Of a DNA stretch of 64,000 nt, positions 1-9,547 are shown one piece after another; the stretch's first letter is position 1, and each line of letters opens with the position of its first letter. The translations under genes and the position numbers were made by a program. The notes beneath the pieces are model-generated. The model saw only the letters and a program-made list of their open reading frames with translations. It searched no databases and was not told the origin of the DNA. Source of the DNA: Martinezella lusitana (GTDB lineage: Bacteria > Pseudomonadota > Alphaproteobacteria > Rhizobiales > Rhizobiaceae); NCBI RefSeq assembly GCF_010668395.1, contig NZ_WUEY01000005.1, forward strand, positions 124,001 to 188,000, written 5' to 3'.

Positions 1-2
1 CT

Positions 3-1244
3 AACCATTCGAAGCCCAACGACGAGCCGGTCACGATCGACCTGGAAGCCGAAAAAACTGCGCAGGACGCGGCGCCCGAAGATATCACCGAGCGCAGTCA
101 CGACGAATTCGGCTCCTCATCCGCCAATGAAGTGGAAATGCCGCTCGAAGCGGAGAGGGAGCCGCTTCGCAAAGACGTGCAGGAGCCTGTCTCCGCTTCC
201 GAGCCGGAAGAGCCGCAGGCATCGGCACGGCACGCCGATCCCGCTCCTTCCTATGCCGAGCAGCCACAGCAGCCGCGGCGGGAAGGGTCGACCTCCGGCC
301 TTGTCGCGGCCGGCATCGTCGGCGGTTTGATTGCGCTCGTCTGCGCGGGCGCCCTGCAATATGCCGGCGTCTTGCCCGGCGGCCGTAGCGGCAAGGACAC
401 GTCCGCCGATATCGCCGCATTGAATGCAGAGATCGATGGCCTCAAGCAGAGCGTCGCCAATCTCGCCGCCGCGCCCGCGGCCAAGCCGGACGAAACGCTT
501 GCGGCCCGCGTCGCCGCCCTTGAGACCAGCGCTGCCAATGGCGCTTCGGCGGGCGGATCGGGCGAAACAAATGCGGCATCGGACCAGAAGATCGCTTCGC
601 TGAGCGGCGAAGTCGAGCAGCTGAAGGCGGATCTCAGCAAGGCGACCCAGACTCAGGCCACATCCGATGCCGAAGTCAGCAAGCGTCTCGACGATGCCGA
701 AAAGAAGCTGAGCGGACCGAGCCAGGAGAGTGCCGTTGCCCGCGCGATCGCGGCGGCTGCGCTGAAGGCCGCCATCGACCGCGGCGGCCCCTTCCAGCCC
801 GAACTCGACACCTTCGCCAATGTCGCATCGGACGATCCAGCCGTCGCCGATCTCAAGAACTTCGCCCAGACCGGCGTTCCCTCCCGCGCCGACCTGATCC
901 GTCAGGTTTCCGACGTGGCGACGGCGATCGTCGCGACGGCCCAGACCGACGATCCGAACCAGAGCTGGAGCGACCGCCTGATGTCGAGCGCCAAGTCGCT
1001 GGTCCAGGTTCGTCCCGTCGGCAACGTCCCCGGCGACGGCATCGATGCCATCGCCGCCCGTTTCGAGGACAAGGTCAGGAATGGCGATCTGCCGGGTGCC
1101 GTGACGGAGTGGAACAACCTGCCCGACGCAGCCAAGTCGGCTTCCGCCGCCTTCAAGCAATCGCTGGAGGCCCGCATCCGCGTCGAGGATCTGGTAAGCG
1201 ATGCCCTGTCGAAGGCGATCGCCAATACCGGGAAACAGAATTAA
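3..1244 (+). CDS. Mitofilin-like inner-membrane protein (5' truncated by window edge)
   Basis: The frame is open from base 3, so the start lies outside the window; 413 codons are visible. An acidic, proline-rich N-terminal part is followed by one hydrophobic span (about bases 300-360), a long heptad-like coiled coil rich in Ala, Glu and Lys (about 410-720), and a helical C-terminal domain. This is the layout of the alphaproteobacterial COG4223 proteins related to mitochondrial Mic60/mitofilin. In rhizobia this gene normally follows hemC and hemD, and here hemY starts 15 bp downstream, which supports a heme-cluster operon. A role in membrane organisation is inferred from the family, not shown here. 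Confidence 0.8.
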   Translation, partial: NHSKPNDEPVTIDLEAEKTAQDAAPEDITERSHDEFGSSSANEVEMPLEAEREPLRKDVQEPVSASEPEEPQASARHADPAPSYAEQPQQPRREGSTSGLVAAGIVGGLIALVCAGALQYAGVLPGGRSGKDTSADIAALNAEIDGLKQSVANLAAAPAAKPDETLAARVAALETSAANGASAGGSGETNAASDQKIASLSGEVEQLKADLSKATQTQATSDAEVSKRLDDAEKKLSGPSQESAVARAIAAAALKAAIDRGGPFQPELDTFANVASDDPAVADLKNFAQTGVPSRADLIRQVSDVATAIVATAQTDDPNQSWSDRLMSSAKSLVQVRPVGNVPGDGIDAIAARFEDKVRNGDLPGAVTEWNNLPDAAKSASAAFKQSLEARIRVEDLVSDALSKAIANTGKQN

Positions 1245-1259
1245 GGACGGAGCGCGGCA

Positions 1260-2858
1260 ATGATCAGACTGCTTATCTTCGCCATTCTTATCCTCGCTCT
1301 CGGCTATGGTTTTTCCTGGCTGGCGGACCGCCCCGGCGATCTCTCGCTGGTGTGGGAAGGCCAGCTTTACCAGACCAAGCTGATCGTCGCCGCCGCGATC
1401 CTGATCGCATTGGTCGCCGCCGTCATGATTCTCTGGTGGTTCGTGCGGCTGATCTGGACGTCGCCGCATTCCGTCACCCGCTATTTCCGCGCCCGCAAGC
1501 GCGATCGCGGCTATCAGGCGCTTTCGACCGGCCTGATCGCGGCCGGCGCCGGCAATGCATTGCTCGCCCGCAAGATGGCCGCCCGCACCCGTGGCCTCAT
1601 CCGTGCCGATCAGGAGCCGCTCATCAACCTGCTGGAAGCGCAGGCGGCGTTGATCGAAGGCAAGCACGACGAGGCACGCCAGAAGTTCGAGCTGATGGCC
1701 AACGATCCGGAAACGCGCGAGCTCGGACTGCGCGGCCTCTATCTCGAAGCCAAGCGCCTCGGTGCCCATGAAGCTGCGCGGCAATATGCCGAGAAGGCCG
1801 CCGACCAGGCGCCCTATCTGCCCTGGGCAGCGCAGGCGACGCTGGAATATCGCAGCCAGGCCGGCCGCTGGGACGACGCCATCAAGCTTCTGGACCAGCA
1901 GAAGGTCGCCCACGTCGTCGACAAGACGACGGCCAACCGCCAACGCGCCGTGCTCCTGACGGCGCGCGCCGACGACAAACTGGAAAGCGATCCGGCCGGC
2001 GCCCGCGACGATGCGCTGTCCGCGCTGAAGCTTGTCGCCGATTTCGTGCCCGCGGCGCTGATTGCGGCAAAGGCCCTCTTTCGCGAGGACAAGGTGCGCA
2101 AGGCTGCCTCCATCCTCGAGCAGGTCTGGAAGACACATCCGCATCCCGAGATCGGCAGGGCCTATGTGCGGGCTCGCAGCGGCGATTCCGTCACCGACCG
2201 CCTGAAGCGCGCCGAACGACTGGAAGCCATCCGCCCGAACAATGTCGAAGCGCTGCTGCTGACGGCCAAGGCGGCCATGGACGCCGGCGATTTCGGCAAG
2301 GCCCGGGCCAAGGCCGAAGCCGCAGCGCGGATCGATGCGCGTGAAGGCGCTTTCCTGCTGCTGGCCGACATCGAGGAGGCCGAAACCGGAGATCAGGGCC
2401 GCGTCCGTCACTGGATGGCGCAGGCGTTGCGTGCGCCGCGCGATCCCGCCTGGGTCGCCGATGGCTTCGTATCGGAGAAATGGTTGCCGCTGTCGCCGGT
2501 CACCGGCCGTCTCGACGCCTTCGAATGGAAAGCACCCTTCGGCCAGATCGAGGGGCCAGTGGAAGAGGGCTCCACGGTATCGGTCGATGCGGCGCTGAAG
2601 TCGCTTCCCCCCATGCGTGAGGCAGCGCCTGCAACCACGACGGAGGCGCAGAATTCACCGAAAGTTGCATCGCCGACGGCCGATACCTATGTCATGGAAT
2701 TGGAGCCCGCAACGGCAAAGCCCGCGCCGAGCGCGGCTGCCGCAACGCCGCAGCAGCCGTCGGAACAGCGACCCTTCTTCGGTGGCGCGCCGGACGATCC
2801 GGGCGTGAAAGATAGAAGGCTTGAACCGGAACCCAAGACACGGCTCAAGTTGTTCTGA
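1260..2858 (+). CDS. hemY: HemY, TPR-containing inner-membrane protein of the heme cluster
   Basis: 532 residues. Two hydrophobic segments (about residues 1-20 and 38-62) form the HemY N-terminal domain. A long helical TPR-like region follows, with repeated Ala/Leu/Tyr spacing through about residue 400, then a Pro/Ala-rich polar tail. The start lies 15 bp after the mitofilin-like gene. HemY of this type is linked to late heme biosynthesis by gene context. It is not the Bacillus protoporphyrinogen oxidase of the same name, and no flavin-binding motif is present. A dispersed palindromic repeat begins 2 bp after its stop. Confidence 0.9.
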   Translation: MIRLLIFAILILALGYGFSWLADRPGDLSLVWEGQLYQTKLIVAAAILIALVAAVMILWWFVRLIWTSPHSVTRYFRARKRDRGYQALSTGLIAAGAGNALLARKMAARTRGLIRADQEPLINLLEAQAALIEGKHDEARQKFELMANDPETRELGLRGLYLEAKRLGAHEAARQYAEKAADQAPYLPWAAQATLEYRSQAGRWDDAIKLLDQQKVAHVVDKTTANRQRAVLLTARADDKLESDPAGARDDALSALKLVADFVPAALIAAKALFREDKVRKAASILEQVWKTHPHPEIGRAYVRARSGDSVTDRLKRAERLEAIRPNNVEALLLTAKAAMDAGDFGKARAKAEAAARIDAREGAFLLLADIEEAETGDQGRVRHWMAQALRAPRDPAWVADGFVSEKWLPLSPVTGRLDAFEWKAPFGQIEGPVEEGSTVSVDAALKSLPPMREAAPATTTEAQNSPKVASPTADTYVMELEPATAKPAPSAAAATPQQPSEQRPFFGGAPDDPGVKDRRLEPEPKTRLKLF

Positions 2859-2860
2859 TG

Positions 2861-2931
2861 CAATTCCAGCAAAAGTGCGCAGCGGTTTTGCGTCCGGAAT
2901 TGCATGGAAACAAAAAGATGGAGCATGGTGC
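2861..2931. repeat. Dispersed palindromic repeat, family A copy 1 (RIME-like)
   Basis: An AATTCCAGCAAAAGTGCGC arm, a central GCGGTTTT, then CGTCCGGAATTGCAT. The outer AATTCC/GGAATT pair can form a stem. The same core occurs at 4244-4330, 61103-61206 and 62043-62150. It resembles the Rhizobium-specific intergenic mosaic elements described in the literature; that name is from memory, not a match I ran. It lies between hemY and the terB-like gene. Confidence 0.7.
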
Positions 2932-2971
2932 CCCAAGAACCCTGCTCGGTTTGCTTTGAGAATGGATACGG

Positions 2972-3457
2972 ATGTTTGAACGCTTTCAGGAATTCCTTCA
3001 TAACCTGACCCAGGACCACCCCAGATCCGGCTTTGCACCCGACGACCCGCGCGTCGCCGTCGCGGCGCTCTGTATCCAGGTGATGGAGGCGGACGGCAAG
3101 ATCGAGAACAGCGAGAAGAAAAGGCTGCGCAAGCTCCTGAAGGACCAATACGGTCTGGATGGCCGCCAGCTCGACCGTCTGATCGCCGCCGGCGAGGAGG
3201 CTGAAAGCGAGGCTGTCGACTATTATCGCTTTACCTCGGACCTGAAGCGCCACCTCGACAGCACCCAAAGGCTCGAACTCCTCGGTATCCTCTGGGATAT
3301 CGTCTATGCCGATGGCGAGCGCAGCGAGATGGAAGACCACGCGATCTGGCGCATCGCCGATCTCATGGGCATTTCCGACCGCGAGCGCATCATGAAGCGC
3401 CAGGAAGCAGCAGCACGCGCGCCCGGTTCCAGGGTGGAGACAGGCAATGATGATTGA
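2972..3457 (+). CDS. TerB-like (tellurite-resistance fold) protein
   Basis: 161 residues, all helical and acidic, no signal peptide. Two related segments each carry a conserved acidic pattern: VMEADGKIENSEKKRLRKLL near residues 32-51 and DIVYADGERSEMEDHAIW near 108-125. This internal duplication with paired Asp/Glu clusters is typical of the TerB/DjlA metal-binding fold. There is no ter operon nearby, so tellurite resistance should not be inferred. The last 11 bp overlap the next gene, so the two are probably translationally coupled. Confidence 0.8.
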   Translation: MFERFQEFLHNLTQDHPRSGFAPDDPRVAVAALCIQVMEADGKIENSEKKRLRKLLKDQYGLDGRQLDRLIAAGEEAESEAVDYYRFTSDLKRHLDSTQRLELLGILWDIVYADGERSEMEDHAIWRIADLMGISDRERIMKRQEAAARAPGSRVETGNDD

Positions 3458-4175
3458 AGCGCCGAAGAGCGCTGGCCGCCCGATATTGATCGTCCTGCAT
3501 CAGGAACGCTCCAGCCCCGGCCGCGTCGGCCAGATGCTGCTGGAGAAGGGCTATGATCTCGATATCCGCCGCCCGGTCCTTGGCGATCCCCTACCCCAGA
3601 CGCTCGAAGCGCATGCCGGCGCCGTGGTCTTCGGCGGCCCCATGAGTGCCAACGATCCCGACGACTTCATCAAGACCGAGACCGACTGGCTGAAGATTCC
3701 GCTCAAGGAGAACCGGCCCTATCTCGGCATCTGCCTCGGCGCGCAGCTGCTCGCCCGCCACCTCGGCGCCAAGGTAAAGGCGCGCGACGATGGCAAGACC
3801 GAGATCGGCTGGTATGCATTGCAGCCGACGGAAAAGGGCCGGCTGCTGATGCGCTGGCCGCAGATGGTCTATCACTTCCACCGCGAGGGTTTCGAACTGC
3901 CGCACGGCGCCGATCTGCTGGCGACGGCCGAGACCTATCCCAACCAGGCCTATCGCTACGGCCCCAACGCCTGGGGCCTGCAGTTCCATGCCGAACTCAC
4001 ACGCGCCATGATGCAGCGCTGGGTGGTGCACGGCGAACATCGTTTCTGCATGCCGAACGCCCAGCAGGGCCGCGAGCACCTGGAAGGCCGGATGATCTTC
4101 GACGCCGCGCTGAAAGCCTGGCTATCGGAATTCCTCGACCATGTCTTTGCGGGCAAGCACGCGATGGCGGCCTGA
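3447..4175 (+). CDS. Class I glutamine amidotransferase-like protein
   Basis: 242 residues. The nucleophile elbow YLGICLGAQ places Cys96, and the GLQFHAELT motif near the C-terminus supplies His181 and Glu183, so the full Cys-His-Glu triad of class I glutamine amidotransferases is present. The protein resembles the stand-alone GMP-synthase-like domain family (COG0518), and there is no synthase domain attached. Its acceptor substrate is unknown. ATG codons at 3447 and 3450 are both possible. It overlaps the terB-like gene by 11 bp. Confidence 0.85.
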   Translation: MMIEAPKSAGRPILIVLHQERSSPGRVGQMLLEKGYDLDIRRPVLGDPLPQTLEAHAGAVVFGGPMSANDPDDFIKTETDWLKIPLKENRPYLGICLGAQLLARHLGAKVKARDDGKTEIGWYALQPTEKGRLLMRWPQMVYHFHREGFELPHGADLLATAETYPNQAYRYGPNAWGLQFHAELTRAMMQRWVVHGEHRFCMPNAQQGREHLEGRMIFDAALKAWLSEFLDHVFAGKHAMAA

Positions 4176-4243
4176 AGCGGCGGCATATCGCCTTGAAGAT
4201 CTGCTCGAACGCCCCTTAGCACCGCTCTGTACGGCTCCGCATG

Positions 4244-4330
4244 CCATGGAATTGCGGCTGCGTTCCGTCTCTTTGCTTTCATGCAATTCCGGACGGAAAG
4301 CCGCTGCGGACTTTTGCTGGAATTGCTCTA
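4244..4330. repeat. Dispersed palindromic repeat, family A copy 2 (RIME-like)
   Basis: Contains GCAATTCCGGACGGAAAGCC and, further on, ACTTTTGCTGGAATTGCTC, the reverse orientation of copy 1. The repeat runs into the stop codon of the minus-strand MFS gene (stop at 4328-4330), so the end of that reading frame may have been set by the repeat. Confidence 0.7.
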
Positions 4331-5584
4331 AGCCGTCTGCGGCTCGCCCTCGCGATCGGGCGCATTCAGGCTGTCGATCCGGCGAAGCTGCGGGAAGCCT
4401 GCGGCCCAGAGGCCAGCGACCGCAAGCGTGCCGATACCGCCAATGACAACGGCGGACACGGCGCCGAAATAATGGGCCATGGTGCCGGCGCGGAATTCGC
4501 CGAGCTCGTTCGAAGCGCCCACGAAAACCATGTTGACCGCATTGACGCGGCCGCGAACATGGTCGGGTGTCCAGAGCGTGATCAGCGTTTCCCGCACATA
4601 GACCGAGATCAGGTCCGATGCGCCCATGAGGGCGAGAGCAACGATCGACAGCCATGGCGTATGGGAGATGCCGAAGACCAGCGTTCCCACCCCGAACATG
4701 GCGACGCCGGCAAACATATAGAGGCCGGCGCGATGCCGGATGGGATAGGTCGCCAGAAACAGGCCCATGGCGATCGCGCCGAAGCTCGGTGCCGCGCGCA
4801 GCAGGCCAAGCCCCCAAGGCCCCAGCGTCAGGATATCGCGCGCATAGACCGGCATCAGCGCCACCGCGCCGCCGAGCAGCACGGCGAAGAGGTCGAGCGA
4901 GACGGCGCCGAGCACCACCTTCTCCGACCAGATGAAACGGAAGCCCGCCAGGATTTCGTTCATGCTCTTCGATTGGTGCGCGACACGCTGCTGCGGCTTC
5001 GGAATGAGAAAGGTCAGGATCGAGCCGGCCGTCAGGAAGACCACCGCGACCGTATAGGACACGCCGGCACCCACGCCATAGAGCAAGCCGCCGGCCACAG
5101 GCCCGAGAACAGCCGCCGCATCCCATGACATGGAGTTCCAGGTCACGGCATTCGAGAGATCCTGCGGCGGAATGAGATTGGGAGCAAGCGACTGCATGGC
5201 CGGCGTCATGAAGGCGCGCTCGACGCCAAAAACGGCAAGGATCAGAAAGACCGGCAGGGGCGCAAAGGTGCCGGTCACCGTCAGGAAGAGCAGTGCCGCC
5301 GTACAGAGCATGCCGACGAAGATGCAGACCGCGGCAACCCTGCGCCTGTTATAGCGGTCGGCCACCGTGCCGGTAACCAGGATCAGCAGCAGGGAGGGAA
5401 GGAATTGCACCAGCCCGATCAGCCCGAGATACACCGGATTTCCGGTGTGATCGTACATTTGCCAGCCAACCGAGACACTGACGATCTGGGTCGCAAAGCC
5501 CGTCAAAAACCGCGCGAAGAAGAAATAGGTATAGGGGATATGCCTGAAGGCGGCAAACCGGTCTCCGCTGGCAGCGAACGACAT
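4328..5584 (-). CDS. MFS transporter, EntS/MFS_3-like exporter
   Basis: 418 residues with about twelve hydrophobic segments. The loop between helices 2 and 3 has the MFS signature in the form GTVADRYNRRR (about residues 72-82). The overall pattern, including the short N-terminal cytoplasmic stretch and FLTGFATQIVSVSVGWQMYD, matches the MFS_3 group that includes enterobactin exporter EntS and many uncharacterised exporters. The substrate is unknown; no siderophore genes are nearby. It is divergent from yggT, and its stop codon lies in a dispersed repeat. Confidence 0.85.
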   Translation of the reverse strand: MSFAASGDRFAAFRHIPYTYFFFARFLTGFATQIVSVSVGWQMYDHTGNPVYLGLIGLVQFLPSLLLILVTGTVADRYNRRRVAAVCIFVGMLCTAALLFLTVTGTFAPLPVFLILAVFGVERAFMTPAMQSLAPNLIPPQDLSNAVTWNSMSWDAAAVLGPVAGGLLYGVGAGVSYTVAVVFLTAGSILTFLIPKPQQRVAHQSKSMNEILAGFRFIWSEKVVLGAVSLDLFAVLLGGAVALMPVYARDILTLGPWGLGLLRAAPSFGAIAMGLFLATYPIRHRAGLYMFAGVAMFGVGTLVFGISHTPWLSIVALALMGASDLISVYVRETLITLWTPDHVRGRVNAVNMVFVGASNELGEFRAGTMAHYFGAVSAVVIGGIGTLAVAGLWAAGFPQLRRIDSLNAPDREGEPQTA

Positions 5585-5726
5585 GGGGCGAGACTTTCCG
5601 GCGCGGCAGGCGACACAAACGCACGCACCGGCCTTTTAAACATGATTCAACATGCTTCGGAGCATGGGACTTGCTCGTTTAGTCGCCAATGTCTACATGT
5701 CTGTCAACCGCGAAATGGAGACGGAC

Positions 5727-6020
5727 ATGCTCGCCTTATTTCAAACCATTGATCTGGCTTTGAATCTTTATACCTGGATACTGATCGGCAGCGCCATCTT
5801 TTCCTGGCTCTATGCGTTCAACGTCATCAATTCGAGCAATCAGTTCGTCAGTTCCGTCGGTAATTTCCTCTATGCGGTCACGGAGCCGGCCCTGCGCCCG
5901 ATCCGGCGCATCCTGCCCGATCTCGGCGGCATCGATATCTCGCCGGTCATCCTGCTGCTGATCATCTTCTTCATCCGCTCGCTCATGTGGAATTCGATCG
6001 TCCCCATGTTCCTGCGGTGA
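5727..6020 (+). CDS. YggT family integral membrane protein
   Basis: 97 residues with two YggT-type hydrophobic regions (about 5-28 and 70-92) separated by [20 protein letters not shown], the conserved amphipathic segment of the family. I chose ATG 5727, which is preceded by GGAG at 5717-5720. In-frame ATGs at 5652 and 5715 would add a non-conserved extension. YggT proteins are linked to osmotic tolerance and to cell-division or photosystem assembly in other bacteria; the role here is unknown. The stop overlaps the GTG of the next gene (GTGA). Confidence 0.85.
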   Translation: MLALFQTIDLALNLYTWILIGSAIFSWLYAFNVINSSNQFVSSVGNFLYAVTEPALRPIRRILPDLGGIDISPVILLLIIFFIRSLMWNSIVPMFLR

Positions 6021-6334
6021 GCAAGCCCTGGCAGGCTTTTCCGGATCACCTGCGGCTTTCCGTGCGGCTCACGCCCAATGGCGGGCGTGACGCGATCGAC
6101 GGGCTGGAAACCGGCAGCGACGGCGAATCCTATTTGAAGGCGCGTGTTTCGGCAGCACCCGAAAAGGGCAAGGCCAACAAGGCGCTGATCGTATTGCTGG
6201 CAAAGAGCCTCGGCATCCCGAAATCCTCGCTTGCCCTGCTGAGCGGCGACACGGCGCGCAAAAAAATCCTCCGGATCGAGGGCGAACCGGAGGATTTGAT
6301 AAGGAGGCTTTGCGCCGTAACCGAAGGCCGATGA
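6017..6334 (+). CDS. DUF167 / YggU family protein
   Basis: 105 residues from a GTG start that shares four bases with the yggT stop. The family core is visible: [13 protein letters not shown], then [19 protein letters not shown], then [20 protein letters not shown]. YggU/DUF167 proteins are small alpha/beta proteins of unknown function, often encoded next to yggT as here. An upstream ATG at 5987 would lie inside yggT and is unlikely. The gene is convergent with ppa with no bases between the two stop codons. Confidence 0.85.
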   Translation: MSKPWQAFPDHLRLSVRLTPNGGRDAIDGLETGSDGESYLKARVSAAPEKGKANKALIVLLAKSLGIPKSSLALLSGDTARKKILRIEGEPEDLIRRLCAVTEGR

Positions 6335-6865
6335 TCAGGCCTTCTTGGCGCGCTCGATCGCTTCGAGAATGAGTTCGCCGGCTTCCTTCGAACCCTTCCA
6401 GCCGAAGATCTTGACCCACTTGCCGGGCTCCAGATCCTTGTAGTGCTCGAAGAAGTGCTCGATCTGCTTCAGCGTGATCTCGGGCAGGTCGGTATATTCC
6501 TTGACCTTGTCATAGCGCATCGTCAGCTTCGGCGCGGGAACGGCGATGATCTTCTCGTCCTTGCCGGAATTGTCTTCCATCATCAGCACGCCGATCGGGC
6601 GAACATTGATGACGCAGCCCGGCACCAGCGGACGGGTGTTGGCGATCAGCACGTCGATCGGGTCGCCGTCGTCGGAGAGCGTGTGCGGAACGAAGCCGTA
6701 ATTGCCCGGATAGGTCATCGGCGTGTAGAGGAAACGGTCGACGACCAGCGTGCCGGCCTCCTTGTCCATTTCGTACTTGATCGGATGACCGCCGACCGGC
6801 ACTTCAACGATGACGTTGACATCTTCGGGCGGGTTCTTGCCAATGGAAATCGCGTCGATACGCAT
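6335..6865 (-). CDS. ppa: Inorganic pyrophosphatase
   Basis: 176 residues, the usual length of a family I soluble pyrophosphatase. The metal-binding signature DDGDPIDVL is present at about residues 65-73, with FVEVP-like strand [11 protein letters not shown] and [12 protein letters not shown] before it and KVKEYTDLP after. It hydrolyses pyrophosphate to phosphate in the cytoplasm and so pulls biosynthetic reactions forward. It is a monocistronic-looking gene, convergent with the DUF167 gene, with a palindromic repeat about 90 bp upstream. Confidence 0.97.
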   Translation of the reverse strand: MRIDAISIGKNPPEDVNVIVEVPVGGHPIKYEMDKEAGTLVVDRFLYTPMTYPGNYGFVPHTLSDDGDPIDVLIANTRPLVPGCVINVRPIGVLMMEDNSGKDEKIIAVPAPKLTMRYDKVKEYTDLPEITLKQIEHFFEHYKDLEPGKWVKIFGWKGSKEAGELILEAIERAKKA

Positions 6866-6954
6866 GCTTGTCCCCTAAATAGGATGGTTGCCGCCAGCCA
6901 AATAATCGGATTCATGCGGCAACGCAACAACGCATCGGGAAAGAGGCGGATTTA

Positions 6955-6998
6955 CTGCATAATTCCTTAAATCCGACTCGGTTTAAGGAATTATGCAG
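6955..6998. repeat. Palindromic repeat, family B copy 1
   Basis: Two perfect 17-bp arms, CTGCATAATTCCTTAAA and its reverse complement, enclose a 10-bp loop. A second copy lies at 47395-47438. Similarity extends beyond the palindrome: the reverse strand reads GGCACTTTGAACCCG just outside one arm, and copy 2 has GCACTTTATATCCG at the same place. It lies between ppa and the GNAT gene. Confidence 0.8.
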
Positions 6999-7023
6999 CG
7001 GGTTCAAAGTGCCACAGCGCCGC

Positions 7024-7530
7024 TCACGGCCAGACGAAACCGATCTTCCTGAGCTGCCTGTGGTCGAAAGTTTCGATGCCTTCGCAGAAATCCGCACCGC
7101 CCTGCCCGCGATAGAAGCGGTAGGCATTTTCATTTTCCTCGAGGCACCACACGACCAGTCCCTTGCAGCCGAGAGACTTCAGCAGCCGGCGCGCCTCGCC
7201 GAAGAGCATGCGCCCCAGGCCGAGGCCCTGATATTGCGGGCGCAGATAGAGTTCGTAGATCTCGCCTTCCTGAGGGAGCGCGCGGGCACGATTGAGCCCC
7301 AGCGTGGCATAGCCGGCAATTTCACCGGCGACATCCAGAACCAACAGCGTGGCCGGGCCGCTGGTCGCCTTGCGCCACCAGGATTCGCCGCGACGCTCGA
7401 TCATCTGGCCGAGCGCGCGATGCGGAATGATGCCGGCATAGGTGTACTGCCACGACTGGCGGTGCACCTCCGAAATGGCTCGGGCATCATGGGGTTCTGC
7501 CCGCCGAACATCAATCGACAACGTCTTCAT
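7024..7530 (-). CDS. GNAT family N-acetyltransferase
   Basis: 168 residues. The acetyl-CoA-binding motif A is LRPQYQGLGLGRMLFGEA (about residues 97-114), the Q/R-x-x-G-x-G/A form, followed by a motif B-like segment with NENAYRFYRGQGG (about 133-145). N-terminal VRRAEPHDARAISEVHRQSW is also typical of the fold. The acceptor substrate cannot be read from the sequence. It has no obvious operon partner; the repeat at 6955-6998 lies just downstream. Confidence 0.9.
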   Translation of the reverse strand: MKTLSIDVRRAEPHDARAISEVHRQSWQYTYAGIIPHRALGQMIERRGESWWRKATSGPATLLVLDVAGEIAGYATLGLNRARALPQEGEIYELYLRPQYQGLGLGRMLFGEARRLLKSLGCKGLVVWCLEENENAYRFYRGQGGADFCEGIETFDHRQLRKIGFVWP

Positions 7531-7676
7531 AACGTCTACTCTGGTCTCGCCAACGCGAATTAACCATCCTCATTCATAAAGATGGCGAACTTGCCCACAG
7601 GCTTTATCCGTGGATCATTAATAAAAATTAACGACTTTTTAACCTTTAGGACAAGGGCTCAAAAACCGAACACACA

Positions 7677-7704
7677 AATAAAAACCCCGGCACGATGGCC
7701 GGGG
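7677..7704 (-). terminator. Rho-independent terminator of typA
   Basis: Arms CCCCGGC and GCCGGGG (7685-7691 and 7698-7704) form a 7-bp GC stem. On the minus strand the stem is followed by a T run read from 7684 leftwards. It sits 25 bp past the typA stop. Confidence 0.85.
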
Positions 7705-7729
7705 TCGAGTGGTTCTGGACGATACGCGA

Positions 7730-9547
7730 TCAGGCCAGGCGGGCCTTCTCGAAGCGCTTGCGCTCGTTCGGATCGAGATACATCTTGCGCAGGCGAATCG
7801 ACTTCGGCGTAACTTCCACCAGCTCGTCGTCCTGGATCCAGGAGAGCGCGCGGTCGAGCGTCATGCGGATCGGCGGCGTCAGCTTCACGGCTTCATCCTT
7901 GCCGGCGGCGCGGATGTTGGTGAGCTTCTTGCCCTTCAGCACGTTGACTTCGAGGTCGTTGTCGCGGGTGTGGATGCCGATGATCATGCCGGCATAGACC
8001 TTCTCGCCGGCATCGATGATCATCGGACCGCGGTCTTCCAGGTTGAACAGGGCATAGGCGACGGCTTCGCCGGCTTCGTTGGCGAGCAGAACGCCGTTGA
8101 CGCGTCCGCCGATCTCGCCCTTGTAGGGCTGGTAGTCGTGGAACAGGCGGTTCATGACGGCGGTGCCGCGCGTATCGGTCAGAAGTTCCGACTGGTAACC
8201 GATGAGGCCGCGGGTCGGCGCCCAGAACACGAGTCGGACGCGATTGCCGCCCGAAGGACGCAGCTCGGCCATTTCGGCCTTACGCTCGGACATCTTCTGG
8301 ACGACGATACCGGAATGCTCTTCATCGACGTCGATGACGACTTCTTCGATCGGCTCGAGAAGCTGGCCGCTCTCGTCCTTGTGCATGACGACGCGCGGAC
8401 GCGACACGGCAAGCTCGAAGCCTTCGCGACGCATGGTTTCGATCAGAACGGCGAGCTGCAATTCGCCGCGGCCGGAGACATAGAACGAGTCCTTGCCTTC
8501 GGCTTCCTCGATCTTCAGCGCGACGTTGCCTTCGGCTTCCTTGAACAGGCGGTCGCGGATGACGCGCGAGGTGACCTTGTCGCCTTCGGTGCCGGCATAG
8601 GGGCTGTCGTTGACGATGAAGGACATGGTGACGGTCGGCGGGTCGATCGGCTGCGCGATCAGCGGCTCGCTGACCTGCGGATCACAGAAGGTATCTGCAA
8701 CCGTACCCTTGGAAAGGCCGGCGATGGCGACGATGTCACCAGCCTGCGCTTCTTCGATCGGCTGGCGTTCGATGCCGCGGAAGGCGAGGATCTTGGAGAT
8801 GCGGCCGGTTTCGATCGTGTTGCCGTCGGCGTGCAGAACCTTGACGGCCTGGTTCGGCTTGATCGAGCCGGAATGGATGCGGCCGGTGATGATGCGGCCG
8901 AGGAAGGGATTAGCTTCCAGGATCGTGCCGATCATGCGGAACGGGCCTTCGCCGACGGTCGGCTCCGGAACGTGCTTGACGACGAGATCGAGAAGCGGGC
9001 CGAGGCCTTCGTCCTTCGGACCTTCGGGCGAATAGTTCATCCAGCCGTTACGGCCGGAACCGTAGAGGATCGGGAAGTCGAGCTGTTCGTCGGTCGCGTC
9101 GAGATTGGCGAAGAGATCGAAGACTTCGTTGATGACTTCGTCGGCGCGGGCGTCCGGACGGTCGATCTTGTTGATCGCAACGATCGGGCGCAGGCCAACC
9201 TTGAGAGCCTTGCCGACGACGAACTTGGTCTGCGGCATCGGGCCTTCGGCGGCATCGACGAGAACGATCGCGCCATCCACCATCGACAGGATACGCTCGA
9301 CTTCGCCGCCGAAGTCGGCGTGGCCGGGGGTATCGACGATGTTGATGCGGGTATCCTTCCAGACGACCGAGGTCGCCTTGGCGAGAATGGTGATGCCGCG
9401 TTCCTTTTCCAGATCGTTGGAATCCATGACGCGCTCAGCAACGCGCTGGTTCTCGCGGAAGGAGCCGGACTGCTTCAGGAGCTCGTCGACGAGGGTGGTT
9501 TTCCCATGGTCAACGTGCGCGATAATCGCGATGTTGCGAAGTGCCAT
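7730..9547 (-). CDS. typA: Translational GTPase TypA/BipA
   Basis: 605 residues. G1 HVDHGKT at 11-17, switch [16 protein letters not shown] at 72-85 and NKID at 126-129 are all present, followed by the EF-G-like domains and the BipA-specific C-terminal domain. The ATG at 9547 gives the conserved [16 protein letters not shown] start; a frame extension to 9595 is not conserved and was not used. TypA binds the ribosome and affects 50S assembly, stress and cold growth. It is transcribed alone and ends at a clear terminator. Confidence 0.97.
   Translation of the reverse strand: MALRNIAIIAHVDHGKTTLVDELLKQSGSFRENQRVAERVMDSNDLEKERGITILAKATSVVWKDTRINIVDTPGHADFGGEVERILSMVDGAIVLVDAAEGPMPQTKFVVGKALKVGLRPIVAINKIDRPDARADEVINEVFDLFANLDATDEQLDFPILYGSGRNGWMNYSPEGPKDEGLGPLLDLVVKHVPEPTVGEGPFRMIGTILEANPFLGRIITGRIHSGSIKPNQAVKVLHADGNTIETGRISKILAFRGIERQPIEEAQAGDIVAIAGLSKGTVADTFCDPQVSEPLIAQPIDPPTVTMSFIVNDSPYAGTEGDKVTSRVIRDRLFKEAEGNVALKIEEAEGKDSFYVSGRGELQLAVLIETMRREGFELAVSRPRVVMHKDESGQLLEPIEEVVIDVDEEHSGIVVQKMSERKAEMAELRPSGGNRVRLVFWAPTRGLIGYQSELLTDTRGTAVMNRLFHDYQPYKGEIGGRVNGVLLANEAGEAVAYALFNLEDRGPMIIDAGEKVYAGMIIGIHTRDNDLEVNVLKGKKLTNIRAAGKDEAVKLTPPIRMTLDRALSWIQDDELVEVTPKSIRLRKMYLDPNERKRFEKARLA

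Noticed and set aside
117..2411. Long minus-strand open frame of 764 codons opposite the mitofilin-like gene and hemY
   Set aside because: It is antisense to two conserved genes, has no ribosome site and reads as a low-complexity, Gly/Arg-rich product typical of high-GC shadow frames.
2972..3457. Tellurite-resistance operon
   Set aside because: Only a single TerB-like gene is present and no terZACDE partners are nearby.
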